Shown here: positions 8,609-17,789 of the stretch, one piece after another
Numbering within the stretch: position 1 is the first letter of the stretch
Layout of the letters: each line of letters starts with the position of its first letter
Assembly (NCBI RefSeq): GCF_000375365.1
Contig: NZ_AQXB01000002.1
Span: 299,185-363,184 of the forward strand
Origin: Corynebacterium mastitidis DSM 44356
Lineage (GTDB): Bacteria; Actinomycetota; Actinomycetes; Mycobacteriales; Mycobacteriaceae
DNA length: 64,000 bases
Reading direction: 5' to 3'
Position numbers and translations under genes: made by a program
The notes under the pieces: generated by a model
Database searches by the model: none
Told to the model about the DNA's origin: nothing
The model's input: the letters and a program-made list of their open reading frames with translations, nothing else

Positions 8609-9355
8609 ATGAGCGCGCATCTCCTGGTCTCCATCTCCAGCATTTTCGACGAGACGAGGCGCGCCGCGCGGTCCACGGTGGAGCGGCTCAACCAGCAGGG
8701 GGTGGGGGTCTCCCTGCTCGTCGCCCCGCACATCGACGGCTCCTGGCACCTCGCCCAGGACCCCGCCACCCTGGAGTGGGTGCGCGCCCACCTCGCGGGC
8801 GGCGGGGAGTGGATCCTCAACGGCTTTGACCAGGCGGTGCAGGGCCGCCGCGCGGAGTTCGCGCAGCTCGAGGAGCACGAGGCCCGCCTGCGCCTGCGCG
8901 GGGCCACCCGCCAGCTGGAGCGGCTGGGCCTGAGCGCGCGGCTCTTTGCCCCGCCCCGGTGGCGGCTGTCCGCCGGGACGCTGAGTGTGGTGCCGGAGTT
9001 CGGCTTTCTGGCCGTGGGCTCTACCAAGGGGATTCATGTGGTCTCCCCGGAGGCCGGGGCGCAGCAGCGCTGCGTGCGCTCGCGCAACCTCTCGGTGGGC
9101 GAGGGCTTCGGGGCTCCGGGGTGGTGGCGGCGCAACGTGATCGCGGCGGCGCGGCGCGGGGCGCAGCGGGGCACGGTGGTGCGCCTTTCGGCCTCGGCCC
9201 GCAACCTGCGCGACCCGAAGGTGGCCCGGGACTTCGTGGGCGCGGTGGCCGCCGCGATGGCGGAGGGGGCGGTGCCCACCACCTACGAGGCCGTGGCACA
9301 GGAGGCACAGGCGGCACAGGCTGCACGGTCGGCACAGCCGGCGCGGGAGGCCTAA
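8609..9355 (+). CDS. DUF2334-like / polysaccharide-deacetylase-fold protein
   Basis: A 248-residue protein with no signal peptide or membrane segment. The opening HLLVSISSIFDETRRAARSTVERLNQQGVGVSLLVAPHIDG resembles the DUF2334 branch of the carbohydrate esterase 4 / NodB fold, in which the first strand normally ends in D-D. Here the metal-binding acids are not clearly conserved (I see ..SIFDET..), so catalytic activity is doubtful. LFAPPRWRLSAGTLSVVPEFGFLAVGS is also typical of the family. The C-terminus runs into an Ala-rich tail. It precedes purS by about 120 nt and has no evident purine role. Moderate confidence in fold, none in function. Confidence 0.6.
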   Translation: MSAHLLVSISSIFDETRRAARSTVERLNQQGVGVSLLVAPHIDGSWHLAQDPATLEWVRAHLAGGGEWILNGFDQAVQGRRAEFAQLEEHEARLRLRGATRQLERLGLSARLFAPPRWRLSAGTLSVVPEFGFLAVGSTKGIHVVSPEAGAQQRCVRSRNLSVGEGFGAPGWWRRNVIAAARRGAQRGTVVRLSASARNLRDPKVARDFVGAVAAAMAEGAVPTTYEAVAQEAQAAQAARSAQPAREA

Positions 9356-9475
9356 GCGGCGTCGCCGGGGCGGGTGCCGGGCGGTGAGGGGAGGGGCGGG
9401 GATGAGTAGGAAAGCCCGCCGCGCACAGGTACTCTGTGGGCGTAACAAGAACGTGCGAGATATAGGGGAATAACC

Positions 9476-9721
9476 GTGGCCCGTGTAGTAGTTCATGTGA
9501 TGCCCAAGGCGGAGATTCTTGACCCCCAGGGGCAGGCCGTGGTGCGAGCGCTGGGGCGCCTGGGCGTGTCCGGCGTGAGCGACGTGCGCCAGGGCAAGCG
9601 CTTCGAGATCGAGGTGGATGACACCGTGACCCGCGAGGACATCCAGCGGGTGTCCGAGGTGCTGCTGGCCAACACCGTGATCGAGGACTTCGAGATCGTG
9701 AACGTGGAGGAGATCAAGTGA
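9476..9721 (+). CDS. purS: Phosphoribosylformylglycinamidine synthase subunit PurS
   Basis: The small (81-residue) subunit of the three-part FGAM synthase PurSQL, which bridges PurQ and PurL and helps channel ammonia. The sequence [21 protein letters not shown], followed by [14 protein letters not shown], is characteristic. The GTG start is preceded by ATAGGGGAATAACC (weak RBS), and a TACTCT -10 candidate lies near 9430. Its stop overlaps the purQ start by 4 nt (GTGA), the classic purSQ coupling. Confidence 0.95.
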   Translation: MARVVVHVMPKAEILDPQGQAVVRALGRLGVSGVSDVRQGKRFEIEVDDTVTREDIQRVSEVLLANTVIEDFEIVNVEEIK

Positions 9722-10389
9722 CGGCACGAATCGGGGTGATCACCTTCCCCGGCACGCTGGACGACGTCGATGCCGCCCGCGCGGTGCGCTACGCCGGGGC
9801 GGAGGCGGTGAGCCTGTGGCACGCGGACGCGGACCTGCGCGGGGTGGACGCAGTGGTGATCCCCGGCGGGTTCTCCTACGGAGACTACCTGCGCAGCGGC
9901 GCCATCTCCGCGCTGGCCCCGGTGATGGGCGCGGTGATCGAGGCCGCTCGGGGCGGCATGCCCGTGCTGGGCATCTGCAACGGCTTCCAGATCCTCAACG
10001 AGGCCCGCCTGCTGCCCGGCGCCCTGACCCGCAACAAGGGCCTGCACTTCCACTGCACGGACGCCTACCTCAAGGTGGAAAACGCCGAGACCGCGTGGAC
10101 GACCACCCTGACCGAGGGGCAGGAGGTGCTCATCCCGGCCAAGCACGGCGAGGGGCGCTTCCAGGCGGACGCCCGCACCCTAGAGGAGCTGGAGGGGGAG
10201 GGCCGCGTGGTGTTCCGCTACACGGATAACTTCAACGGCTCCCTCAACGACATCGCCGGGATCACGGACGCCACCGGGCGCATCGTGGGCCTCATGCCGC
10301 ACCCGGAGCACGCCATCGACCCGCTCACCGGCCCGTCCACGCACGGGTTGGAGCTGTTCCTGTCCGCCGTCGGCTCCATCGCCGCGTGA
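9718..10389 (+). CDS. purQ: Phosphoribosylformylglycinamidine synthase, glutaminase subunit PurQ
   Basis: A class I glutamine amidotransferase that supplies ammonia to PurL for conversion of FGAR to FGAM. The 223-residue length is standard. Motifs are [18 protein letters not shown], the nucleophile Cys in [11 protein letters not shown] (residue 86), and a C-terminal MPHPEHAID containing the triad His and Glu. It lies between purS (4-nt overlap) and purL (stop 10389, purL start 10401), so the three subunits should be made in one transcript and in step. Confidence 0.96.
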   Translation: MTARIGVITFPGTLDDVDAARAVRYAGAEAVSLWHADADLRGVDAVVIPGGFSYGDYLRSGAISALAPVMGAVIEAARGGMPVLGICNGFQILNEARLLPGALTRNKGLHFHCTDAYLKVENAETAWTTTLTEGQEVLIPAKHGEGRFQADARTLEELEGEGRVVFRYTDNFNGSLNDIAGITDATGRIVGLMPHPEHAIDPLTGPSTHGLELFLSAVGSIAA

Positions 10390-10400
10390 AGGGAGAATCC

Positions 10401-12680
10401 ATGTCCGTTCTCAATGACACCGTAGCCAAGGCCGCGGCCGAGCCGGATACCGCGCAGCCCTACGCGGAGCTGGGCCTCAAGGATGACGAGTACGCTCGGA
10501 TCAGGGAGATCCTGGGCCGCCGCCCCACGGACGCGGAGCTGACCATGTACTCCGTGATGTGGTCGGAGCACTGCTCCTATAAGTCCTCCAAGGTGCACCT
10601 GCGCTACTTCGGGGAGACCACCACGGAGGAGATGAACTCCAAGATCCTCGCGGGCATCGGGGAGAACGCCGGCGTGGTGGACGTGGGCGACGGCAACGCC
10701 GTGACCTTCCGCGTGGAGTCGCACAACCACCCGTCCTACGTGGAGCCGCACCAGGGCGCGGCCACCGGCGTGGGCGGGATCGTGCGGGACATCATGGCGA
10801 TGGGCGCGCGCCCGATCGCGGTGATGGACCAGCTCCGCTTCGGCCCGGCGGACGCCCCGGACACCCAGCGCGTGCTGCCCGGCGTGGTGGAGGGAATCTC
10901 GCACTACGGCAACTGCCTGGGCCTGCCCAACATCGGCGGAGAGACGGTCTTTGACCCCACCTATGCGGGCAACCCCCTGGTCAACGCCCTGTGCGTGGGC
11001 ACGCTCAAGGTGGAGGACCTCAAGCTGGCCTTCGCCTCCGGTAAGGGCAACAAGGTCATGCTCTTTGGCTCGCGCACCGGCTTGGACGGCATCGGCGGCG
11101 TGTCCGTGCTGGCCTCGGACACCTTCGAGGACGGCGCGGAGCGCAAGCTGCCCGCCGTGCAGGTGGGCGACCCCTTCGCGGAGAAGGTGCTCATCGAGTG
11201 CTGCCTGGAGCTGTACCACGCCGGCGTGGTGGTGGGCATCCAGGACCTCGGCGGCGCGGGCCTGGCCTGCGCCACCTCCGAGCTGGCGGCCTCCGGAGAC
11301 GGCGGCATGAGGGTCAACCTGGACGCGGTGCCGCTGCGCGCCAAGAACATGACGGCGGCGGAGATCCTGGCCTCCGAGTCCCAGGAGCGCATGTGCGCCG
11401 TGGTGACCCCGGAGAACGTGGAGCGCTTCCGCGAGATCTGCGCGCGCTGGGACGTCACCTGCGCGGAGATCGGTGAGGTCACCGAGGGCGATCACCTGGT
11501 GATTACCCACGGCGGCGAGGTGGTGGTGGACGCCCCGGCGGCCACCATCGCGGACGAGGCCCCGGTCTACGAGCGCCCCTACGCCCGGCCCGAGTGGCAG
11601 GACGAGGTGCAGCGGGAGGCCGCCGTGCCCGCCCCGACGGACCTGGCGGACACGCTGCGCCGCATGGTGTCCTCCCCGACGCTGTGCTCCCGGGCGTACA
11701 TCACCGAGCAGTACGACCGCTACGTGCTGGGCAACACGGTCAAGGCGAAGGATTCCGACGCCGGCGTGCTGCGCATCGACGAGGAGACCGGGCGCGGCGT
11801 GGCCGTCTCCGCCGACGCCTCCGGGCGCTACACCTACCTGGACCCCAACACCGGCGCGCGCCTGGCGCTGGCGGAGGCCTACCGCAACGTGGCGGTCACG
11901 GGCGCCAAGCCGGTGGCGGTGACCAACTGCCTGAACTTTGGCTCCCCGGAGAACCCGGACGTGATGTGGCAGTTCCGCGAGGCCGTGCACGGGCTGGCCG
12001 ACGGCGCCAAGGAGCTGGGCATCCCGGTCTCCGGCGGCAACGTCTCCTTCTACAACCAGACCGGCGACACCCCGATCCTGCCCACCCCGGTGGTGGGCGT
12101 GCTGGGCGTGATCGAGGACGTGCACAACGCCATCGGCCACGACCTCGGCACGGTGCCGGAGGACGAGGTGCTCTACGTCCTGGGTGCCACGGAGGCGGAG
12201 TTCGGCGGCTCCATCTACCAGCAGGTCACCACCGGCGAGCTGAAGGGCATGCCGCCGCGCGTGGACCTGGCCAACGAGCAGCGCCTGGCGGACTTCTTCG
12301 TGGGCAACACCCTGCTCACCGCCGCGCACGACGTCTCCGAGGGCGGCCTGGCGCAGACCCTCGTGGAGCTGGCCCTGCGCTCCGGGCGCGGCCTGGACCT
12401 GGATCTCTCCGGGGTGCACGCGGACCTGCACGCGGCGCTGTTCTCCGAGTCCGCCTCGCGCGCGGTGGTGGCCACCACCGCCGACCGCGCGGACTCCGTG
12501 GAGCGCCTGGCCGCCGAGGCCGGGGTGCCGTGCGTGCGCATCGGCGGCACCGTCGAGGGGCGCACCCTGCGCGTCGGGGAGGCCCTGGAGGTCTCCCTCG
12601 ACGAGCTGCGCGCCGCTTGGGAGGCCACCCTGCCCGAGCTGTTCGGGCACGCGGTGGGCGCGAACTCCGTGGTGGAGTAG
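10401..12680 (+). CDS. purL: Phosphoribosylformylglycinamidine synthase subunit PurL (small type)
   Basis: The ATP-dependent synthase subunit, 759 residues, of the small-type PurL that requires PurS and PurQ. It shows the duplicated AIRS-like halves: [18 protein letters not shown] near residue 45, [35 protein letters not shown], and in the second half [24 protein letters not shown] 10401 is preferred because AAGGGAGAATCC provides a ribosome site just upstream; an in-frame GTG at 10386 overlaps the purQ stop. A perfect terminator follows the stop. Confidence 0.97.
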   Translation: MSVLNDTVAKAAAEPDTAQPYAELGLKDDEYARIREILGRRPTDAELTMYSVMWSEHCSYKSSKVHLRYFGETTTEEMNSKILAGIGENAGVVDVGDGNAVTFRVESHNHPSYVEPHQGAATGVGGIVRDIMAMGARPIAVMDQLRFGPADAPDTQRVLPGVVEGISHYGNCLGLPNIGGETVFDPTYAGNPLVNALCVGTLKVEDLKLAFASGKGNKVMLFGSRTGLDGIGGVSVLASDTFEDGAERKLPAVQVGDPFAEKVLIECCLELYHAGVVVGIQDLGGAGLACATSELAASGDGGMRVNLDAVPLRAKNMTAAEILASESQERMCAVVTPENVERFREICARWDVTCAEIGEVTEGDHLVITHGGEVVVDAPAATIADEAPVYERPYARPEWQDEVQREAAVPAPTDLADTLRRMVSSPTLCSRAYITEQYDRYVLGNTVKAKDSDAGVLRIDEETGRGVAVSADASGRYTYLDPNTGARLALAEAYRNVAVTGAKPVAVTNCLNFGSPENPDVMWQFREAVHGLADGAKELGIPVSGGNVSFYNQTGDTPILPTPVVGVLGVIEDVHNAIGHDLGTVPEDEVLYVLGATEAEFGGSIYQQVTTGELKGMPPRVDLANEQRLADFFVGNTLLTAAHDVSEGGLAQTLVELALRSGRGLDLDLSGVHADLHAALFSESASRAVVATTADRADSVERLAAEAGVPCVRIGGTVEGRTLRVGEALEVSLDELRAAWEATLPELFGHAVGANSVVE

Positions 12681-12695
12681 GGGGAAAGCCCCGGG

Positions 12696-12723
12696 AGCGC
12701 CGTCCTGTGGGACGGCGCTTTCT
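12696..12723 (+). terminator. Terminator of the purSQL operon
   Basis: AGCGCCGTCC (12696-12705) and GGACGGCGCT (12710-12719) form a perfect 10-bp stem with a TGTG loop, followed by TTCT. It starts 16 nt after the purL stop. Confidence 0.85.
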
Positions 12724-12753
12724 GGTGTGGTGGGGAGCGCGACGATGTGAAGG

Positions 12754-12779
12754 TTGACACTGGCGGGGGGGGGTACCTT
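12754..12779 (+). promoter_or_regulatory. Candidate promoter with a G9 tract in the spacer
   Basis: A consensus -35 TTGACA (12754-12759) is followed by nine consecutive G (12765-12773) and then TACCTT (12774-12779). The spacer is only 14 bp; two or three more Gs would bring it to the 16-17 bp optimum. Alternative -10s further on exist (around GATAAC, 12782), so the exact promoter is uncertain. Confidence 0.4.
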
Positions 12780-12838
12780 CAGATAACGGATCGGTAAAGA
12801 GTTTTTGCCGTAACTTTTCTGTTGTCTGTGGAGGAAAC

Positions 12839-13378
12839 ATGGATGCTTCAAAGATCGCTGCTCAGAGCGATATAATACTGGCCCCCGGGGAGAAGGGCCT
12901 TTATGCTCAACAATTCCGTCCTCGCCTCACTTTATTCTGGTTAAGTACCACGATGGTGGTGACGAACAAGAGGATCCTAATCCGATACCCCAATACCATC
13001 CTTGGGGCCATTCCTCTCGGGTTCGAGGAGATGGCGATGCCCATCGGCTCCGTCGCGGGAGTGACGGTGTCGCAAAAAGTCAAGGTGGGGCAGCTACTTT
13101 TCTCTGGATTTTTGGCCCTGATCCTGATTCTCTCCGGATTTAGTCAGGTGGGATCGAGCATTGGAATGGCCTTCATCCTGATTCTTCTGGGCGCGTTCTT
13201 TGGTGCCGTCGCCCTCAATGCGATTGGCTCCTCCTTTGCCGTCACGAACAGCGGGGGAGGGCGCAACGAGTGCACGGTCTCCATCCTGGAGAAGGAAAAG
13301 CTGACGCAGTTCAAGAATAAGGCTAACGAGATCGTTTATTCCGCTTCTCCGGGCGGTACAAGCTGGGCGGACATGTAA
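12839..13378 (+). CDS. Membrane protein with PH-like domain, function unknown
   Basis: A 179-residue protein I cannot name. Residues 15-75 (ILAPGEKGLYAQQF, then TMVVTNKRILIRYP and IPLGFEEMAMPIGSVAGV) look like a bacterial PH-like domain, in which T-N-x-R is a hallmark strand. Two hydrophobic segments (about 82-100 and 105-128, rich in Leu/Ile/Phe) form a membrane hairpin. A short hydrophilic tail contains GGGRNECTVSILEKEKLTQF, resembling a second half of the PH-like fold. The RBS is clear (GGAGGAAAC). Codon use is more AT-rich than in the neighbouring purL, and the gene stands alone between the purL terminator and the iron operon. Confidence 0.7.
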   Translation: MDASKIAAQSDIILAPGEKGLYAQQFRPRLTLFWLSTTMVVTNKRILIRYPNTILGAIPLGFEEMAMPIGSVAGVTVSQKVKVGQLLFSGFLALILILSGFSQVGSSIGMAFILILLGAFFGAVALNAIGSSFAVTNSGGGRNECTVSILEKEKLTQFKNKANEIVYSASPGGTSWADM

Positions 13379-13402
13379 CTTTTCGATCCGCTGGTAGTGC
13401 CC

Positions 13403-13438
13403 TTGGGCGGCTATAGTGCTTAGGCTATACTTGCCTGA
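13403..13438 (+). promoter_or_regulatory. Promoter with overlapping DtxR-type iron box
   Basis: TTGGGC (13403-13408), a 17-bp spacer and TATACT (13426-13431) form the promoter for the iron-uptake operon. The 19-mer TTAGGCTATACTTGCCTGA (13420-13438) matches 13 of 19 positions of the DtxR consensus as I recall it (TTAGGTTAGCCTAACCTAA) and covers the -10, the classic arrangement for repression by iron-loaded DtxR. Confidence 0.7.
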
Positions 13439-13467
13439 GTCCTTTTCCGCGTTTTCTAGGAGCCGCC

Positions 13468-14502
13468 GTGGGTTCTCCTCGCACACGCGCCGTGACCGTG
13501 GCCGTTGTGGTGCCCCTGCTGATCGCCGCGCAGATTCTCGTGAGCCTGCTCACGGGCTCTCGCGATCTGGGTTTTTCCGAGGTGTGGGAGGCTATCCCGG
13601 GGGGACTTCGCTACGCCGTGGGGGCGCAGACGGGGGCCACCGACGTGGAGATGGTGCTGGGCATCCAGCGCATCCCGCGCACCGCCCTGGCGCTGCTCGC
13701 CGGGCTCGCGCTGGGCGCGGCGGGGGCGCTCATGCAGGGCTTTACCCGCAATCCGCTGGCCGATCCCGGCTTCCTGGGCGTGGGCGCGGGCGCGGCGGCG
13801 GCCGTGGCCGTGGGCCTGAGCCTGGGGTGGCTGACCCCGGAGTCCGCCTACGTGTGGCCCTCCATGCTGGGGGCGGTGCTCGTGACCGCCCTGCTCTTTC
13901 TGCTTTCCTCCTCCGGGCCCACGGCGGGCAGCCCGCTGGCCTTCGTACTGGCGGGCACGGCGCTCTCCGCGCTGCTCATGGCCGTGGTCAACGCCCTGGT
14001 GATTACCAACGAGCGCGTGCTGGACGCCCTGCGCACATGGGCCACCGGCTCGGTGGCCGGGCGGGACTTCTCCGTGATCGCGGTGGTGGCCCCGGTGGCC
14101 GCCGTGGCGCTGCTCGCGGCGCTGTTGCTGGGGCCGTCGGTGAACCTGCTGAGCCTGGGGGAGGAGAGCGCCCACGCGCTGGGCGTCTCGGTGCGCCGGG
14201 CGCAGGGGATCGGGGTGGTGGTCATCTCCGCGCTGGTGGCGGCGGCGGTGGCGGCGGCGGGGCCGGTGAGCTTCATCGGCCTGGCGGCCCCGCACATGGT
14301 GCGCGCCTTCACCGGCCCGGACTACCGCCTCATCATCCCGCTGTCCGCCCTGGTGGGCGGGGTGCTGGCGCTGGGCGCGGACGTGCTGGGCCGGGTGCTG
14401 GCGGCCCCCGGCGAGCTGCCCATGGGCATCGTGCTGGCGCTGCTGGGCGTGCCGGTGTTCGTGTGGCTGGTGCGCCGGGGCCGGGTGGGGGGTGCGCTAT
14501 GA
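13468..14502 (+). CDS. FecCD-family iron-siderophore ABC permease 1
   Basis: An inner-membrane permease subunit (344 residues, about nine to ten transmembrane segments) of a BtuCD-type importer for ferric siderophores. Family motifs include RIPRTALALLAGLALGAAGALMQGFTRNPLADPGFLGVGAGA, typical of the FecCD N-terminal third. GPVSFIGLAAPHMVRAFTGPDYR is the cytoplasmic loop that docks on the ATPase. The GTG start follows CTAGGAG. The operon promoter carries a DtxR box. The stop overlaps the next permease by 4 nt (ATGA). Confidence 0.93.
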   Translation: MGSPRTRAVTVAVVVPLLIAAQILVSLLTGSRDLGFSEVWEAIPGGLRYAVGAQTGATDVEMVLGIQRIPRTALALLAGLALGAAGALMQGFTRNPLADPGFLGVGAGAAAAVAVGLSLGWLTPESAYVWPSMLGAVLVTALLFLLSSSGPTAGSPLAFVLAGTALSALLMAVVNALVITNERVLDALRTWATGSVAGRDFSVIAVVAPVAAVALLAALLLGPSVNLLSLGEESAHALGVSVRRAQGIGVVVISALVAAAVAAAGPVSFIGLAAPHMVRAFTGPDYRLIIPLSALVGGVLALGADVLGRVLAAPGELPMGIVLALLGVPVFVWLVRRGRVGGAL

Positions 14503-15602
14503 GCGCGACGATAACGCCCGAGCCCGCCCGGGTGCCCCTCCGGGTGCTGCGCCTGGGGCCGGTGTCCTGGCGGATCAACGCGCGCCTGCTGGCGTGCATG
14601 GCCGCCACGGCCGCGCTGCTGGCGCTCGGGGTGTGCTGGGCGGTGACCCAGGGCGAGTACCGCATGACGCTGGGGCAGGTGGTGGAGGTCTTTGCGGGGG
14701 GCGGCACCGCGATCCAGCGGGCGGTGGTCTTTGACATGCGCCTGGGCCGGGCCGTGGTGGCCTGCCTGGTGGGCGCGGCCCTGGCCTATTCCGGGGCGCT
14801 CACGCAGTCGGTGGCCCGCAACCCCCTGGCCAGCCCGGACATCCTGGGGATCACCCAGGGGGCCTCGCTGGCGGCGGTGACCACCATCGTCTTTGCCGGG
14901 GCCGGGCACGGCGGGGTGATCGAGGCGGGGGCCACCACGGTGATGGGCACCGTGGGCCTGCCGGGGGCGGCGATCGCGGGCGCGCTGCTGGCGGCCCTGC
15001 TCATCTGGCTGCTCGCCGGGCCCGCGCGCAACTCCATGCTCCAGGTGGTGCTCATCGGCGCGGGCATGTCGATCTTCCTGTCCGCCGGGGTGACCTGGCT
15101 GCTGGCCTACGCGCAGTTGGACAGGGCGGCCTCGGCGCGCATGTGGCTCACCGGCTCGCTCAACGGGCGGGACTGGAACCACGCCTGGGCCCCGCTGGCG
15201 GTGCTGGTGGTGGCGGTGGCGCTCGGCGGGTGGCTGGCCTTCCAGCTCTCCGCCCTGGTGCTGGGGGAGACCACGGCGCACGTGCTGGGGCACCGGGTGC
15301 GGGTGGCGCAGCTCGTGCAGTTGCTCACGGCGGTGGTCCTGGCCGCCGTGGGGGTGGCGGCGGCCGGGCCCATCGGGTTCGTGGCCTTCGTGGTGCCGCA
15401 CCTGGCGCGCGCGCTGGCGGGCACGCCCACCCCGCCGTTGCTGTTCTCCGCGCTGCTGGGGGCCGCGCTGCTGCTGGGCGCGGACCTGCTGGCGCGGGTG
15501 GTGCTGCCCTGGGAGCTGCCCGTGGGCGTGGTCACCGCGTTCCTCGGCGCGCCGTTCCTGCTGTTCATGATCTTCCGCACCCGGAGAGAGGAAACCATCT
15601 GA
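14499..15602 (+). CDS. FecCD-family iron-siderophore ABC permease 2
   Basis: Second permease subunit, 367 residues, expected to form a heterodimer with the preceding one. It starts with ATG overlapping the previous stop. Motifs are DMRLGRAVVACLVGAALAYSGALTQSVARNPLASPDILGITQGA and the ATPase-contact loop AAGPIGFVAFVVPHLARALAGT. A hydrophilic N-terminal stretch of about 25 residues precedes the first membrane segment. The stop overlaps the ATPase start (TGATG), so the three genes are translationally coupled. Confidence 0.93.
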   Translation: MSATITPEPARVPLRVLRLGPVSWRINARLLACMAATAALLALGVCWAVTQGEYRMTLGQVVEVFAGGGTAIQRAVVFDMRLGRAVVACLVGAALAYSGALTQSVARNPLASPDILGITQGASLAAVTTIVFAGAGHGGVIEAGATTVMGTVGLPGAAIAGALLAALLIWLLAGPARNSMLQVVLIGAGMSIFLSAGVTWLLAYAQLDRAASARMWLTGSLNGRDWNHAWAPLAVLVVAVALGGWLAFQLSALVLGETTAHVLGHRVRVAQLVQLLTAVVLAAVGVAAAGPIGFVAFVVPHLARALAGTPTPPLLFSALLGAALLLGADLLARVVLPWELPVGVVTAFLGAPFLLFMIFRTRREETI

Positions 15603-16381
15603 TGAGCCAGCCGCTTTTTTCCGCGCGGGGCCTGAGCGCCGGATACGGCGCGCGGCGGGTGATCCGGGACCTGGACCTGGACATCGCGGCCGGTGAGGTC
15701 ACCTGCCTGATCGGCCCCAATGGCTGCGGCAAGTCCACGCTGCTGAAGTCCCTGTGCGGGCTGCTGGATCATGCGGGCTCGCTGGAGTTCCGGGGCCGGG
15801 AGATCTCCCGGTGGCCCCGCCGGGAGCGGGCGCGGGAGTTATCCCTGCTCCCGCAGACCCCCGTGGCCCCCGCGGGGCTGACGGTGGGGCAGCTCATCGC
15901 GCGCGGGCGGCACCCGTATCAGTCCTGGATGGCGCAGTGGTCGCGGCGGGATGACGCGGTGGTGGCCCGGGCCATCGAGACCACCGGGCTGGCGGGGCTG
16001 GTGGATCGGCGCATCGCGGACCTCTCCGGGGGGCAGCGTCAGCGGGTGTGGATCGCCATGACCATCGCGCAGGATACCCCGGCCACGCTGCTCGACGAGC
16101 CCACCACCTACCTGGACCTTTCCACCTCCGTGGAGGTGCTGCGGCTGGTGCGCGGGCTGAGGGAGGGGGCCGGGCGCACGGTGGTGATGGTGCTGCACGA
16201 CCTCAACCTGGCGGCCCGCTACGCGGATCGGCTGGTGCTGCTCTCGCGCTCCGGCACGGTGGCGGCGGCGGGCACGCCGGGCGAGGTGCTCACGCAGGAC
16301 CGCCTGGCGGAGGTCTTTGACCTGGACGCGGTGGTGATGACCGATCCCATCAGCGGCGGGCCGCTGGTGGTTCCGCGCTAG
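15602..16381 (+). CDS. Iron-siderophore ABC transporter ATPase (FecE/FepC type)
   Basis: A 259-residue cytoplasmic ATPase that drives the two upstream permeases. Walker A is GPNGCGKST (about residues 40-48), the Q-loop is LLPQ, the ABC signature is LSGGQRQRVWIAM, Walker B is TLLDEPTTYLDL, and the H-loop is VLHDLN. The RGRHPYQSWMAQW stretch after the Q-loop is characteristic of the siderophore subfamily. It is the last gene of this unit; the lipoprotein gene begins about 200 nt downstream with its own candidate iron box. Confidence 0.95.
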   Translation: MSQPLFSARGLSAGYGARRVIRDLDLDIAAGEVTCLIGPNGCGKSTLLKSLCGLLDHAGSLEFRGREISRWPRRERARELSLLPQTPVAPAGLTVGQLIARGRHPYQSWMAQWSRRDDAVVARAIETTGLAGLVDRRIADLSGGQRQRVWIAMTIAQDTPATLLDEPTTYLDLSTSVEVLRLVRGLREGAGRTVVMVLHDLNLAARYADRLVLLSRSGTVAAAGTPGEVLTQDRLAEVFDLDAVVMTDPISGGPLVVPR

Positions 16382-16447
16382 GGCGGGGAGTTATAGGGAT
16401 CACTTTTAGCGGGGGTACCTTTGTTACCTCATATGGTTTATTCTTGG

Positions 16448-16466
16448 TTTGGGTAGTGTAACCTTA
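16448..16466 (+). promoter_or_regulatory. Candidate DtxR box before the siderophore-binding lipoprotein
   Basis: TTTGGGTAGTGTAACCTTA matches 14 of 19 positions of the remembered DtxR consensus. It lies 112 nt before the lipoprotein start, inside the 196-nt gap after the ATPase gene. The remaining leader is GC-rich (CCTCCCGG and related short inverted arms around 16500) and holds no other gene. Confidence 0.6.
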
Positions 16467-16577
16467 GTTCTATCGGATGTGCGGAACGCCTGCGCACGCG
16501 GGCCTCCCGGCCCGTCGGCCGCGTTCCCCGCGCCATCCGCCTTCCCCTTTTGGATCATCGTATTTTGAGGAGACCCC

Positions 16578-17633
16578 ATGACCATCTCCCTTCGTCGCCG
16601 CGTGGCGGCCGCCGTCACCGGCCTGGCGCTGGCGGCGGGCCTGGCCGCCTGCTCCAACTCCGCCGAGGAGTCGGCCACCTCCGCCCCGGGCTCGCAGACC
16701 AACGCCTCCGGTTCGTCGGACTCCGCCGCGTTCCCGCGCACCGTCGAGACGCAGGATAAGGACAAGAAGCCCACCGAGATCACCATCGAGAAGCAGCCGC
16801 AGCGCATCGTCTCCGCCTCGGTGAGCCTCACCGGCGCCCTGCTCGCGCTCGACGCCCCCGTGGTGGGCTCCGGCGGCGGCAACCCCAAGGCCCCGATGTT
16901 CGCGGACGAGACGGGCTTTGGCCTCTCCTGGGACGAGCTGGCCAAGGACAAGGGCGTGGAGTCCCTGTTCACCATCGGCTCCGCCAGCGCCGAGGCGATC
17001 CTGGCCCAGGACCCGGACCTCGTGGTCATGTCCAACGTGGGCGCGGACACGGGCGCGGAGATCTACGACCAGCTCAAGGACGTGGTTCCCGTCCAGGTGA
17101 TCGATTACTCCGATCAGTCCTGGGAGGAGACCATGAACGAGGTGGCCGAGGCCACCGGCCTGGAGGACAAGGCCGAGGAGGTCATCTCCGAGTACGAGGA
17201 GGCCGTGAGCGAGGCCAAGGACGAGATCAAGATCGACGGCCCGGTCAACCTCATCGCCCTGGCCCCGGAGGGCGCGGTGAACTTCTTCACCGAGGAGTCC
17301 GCGCAGGGGCGCATCTTCACCGACCTCGGCATCGAGCTGGCGGTTCCCGGCGAGGACCTGGTGGGAAACTCCGAGCAGGGCTCGGCCCGCTCCGACGTCA
17401 AGGCCGTGAACGCGGAGAACGTGCCGCTGGCCCTGGATGGCAACGCGGTGTTCGTGCTCAACATCGACCCCGGCACCCCGGCCGATCAGCAGGTGCGCGA
17501 TAACGAGCAGCTCGCAGAGACCACCGCCGTGAGCGAGGACCGCGTGTACGGCCTGGACGGGGAGTTCTTCCGCATCGACCCGATCGCCGCGAAGGACCTG
17601 GTGGAGTACCTCAAGGAGAACTTCTCCAAGTAG
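16578..17633 (+). CDS. Iron-siderophore substrate-binding lipoprotein
   Basis: A 351-residue extracytoplasmic binding protein (class III, FecB/FhuD-like fold) that should capture the ferric siderophore for the preceding ABC importer. It has a type II signal peptide: a basic start (SLRRR), a hydrophobic core, and lipobox LAAC with Cys25 as the lipidated residue. A Ser/Ala/Glu-rich linker follows to about residue 50. Core motifs include IEKQPQRIVSASVSLTGALLAL (first domain), LAQDPDLVVMSNVG and GQ-like ends of the second domain. RBS is GAGGAGACCCC. It is expressed from its own candidate iron-regulated promoter. Confidence 0.93.
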   Translation: MTISLRRRVAAAVTGLALAAGLAACSNSAEESATSAPGSQTNASGSSDSAAFPRTVETQDKDKKPTEITIEKQPQRIVSASVSLTGALLALDAPVVGSGGGNPKAPMFADETGFGLSWDELAKDKGVESLFTIGSASAEAILAQDPDLVVMSNVGADTGAEIYDQLKDVVPVQVIDYSDQSWEETMNEVAEATGLEDKAEEVISEYEEAVSEAKDEIKIDGPVNLIALAPEGAVNFFTEESAQGRIFTDLGIELAVPGEDLVGNSEQGSARSDVKAVNAENVPLALDGNAVFVLNIDPGTPADQQVRDNEQLAETTAVSEDRVYGLDGEFFRIDPIAAKDLVEYLKENFSK

Positions 17634-17706
17634 CCGCGTTGCCCGCCGCGTCGCGGTAGCGCCGTGGGCGCTGTATGTACTGTAGGCGCGGCGGGGGCGG
17701 TGAATC

Positions 17707-17741
17707 GGGGCGTCCCTGTGTTTAAGGGGGCGTCCCTTTTT
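17707..17741 (+). terminator. Terminator after the binding-protein gene
   Basis: Two near-identical arms, GGGGCGTCCC (17707-17716) and GGGGCGTCCC (17727-17736), are quasi-palindromic and can pair with each other through eight Watson-Crick and two G-U pairs, followed by TTTTT. It separates the plus-strand lipoprotein gene from the convergent acyltransferase gene. Confidence 0.6.
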
Positions 17742-17789
17742 GCGCGCCTCGAGGGCCCGAGGGGCAGGGGAGGGATGGGTCCAGGGCGG

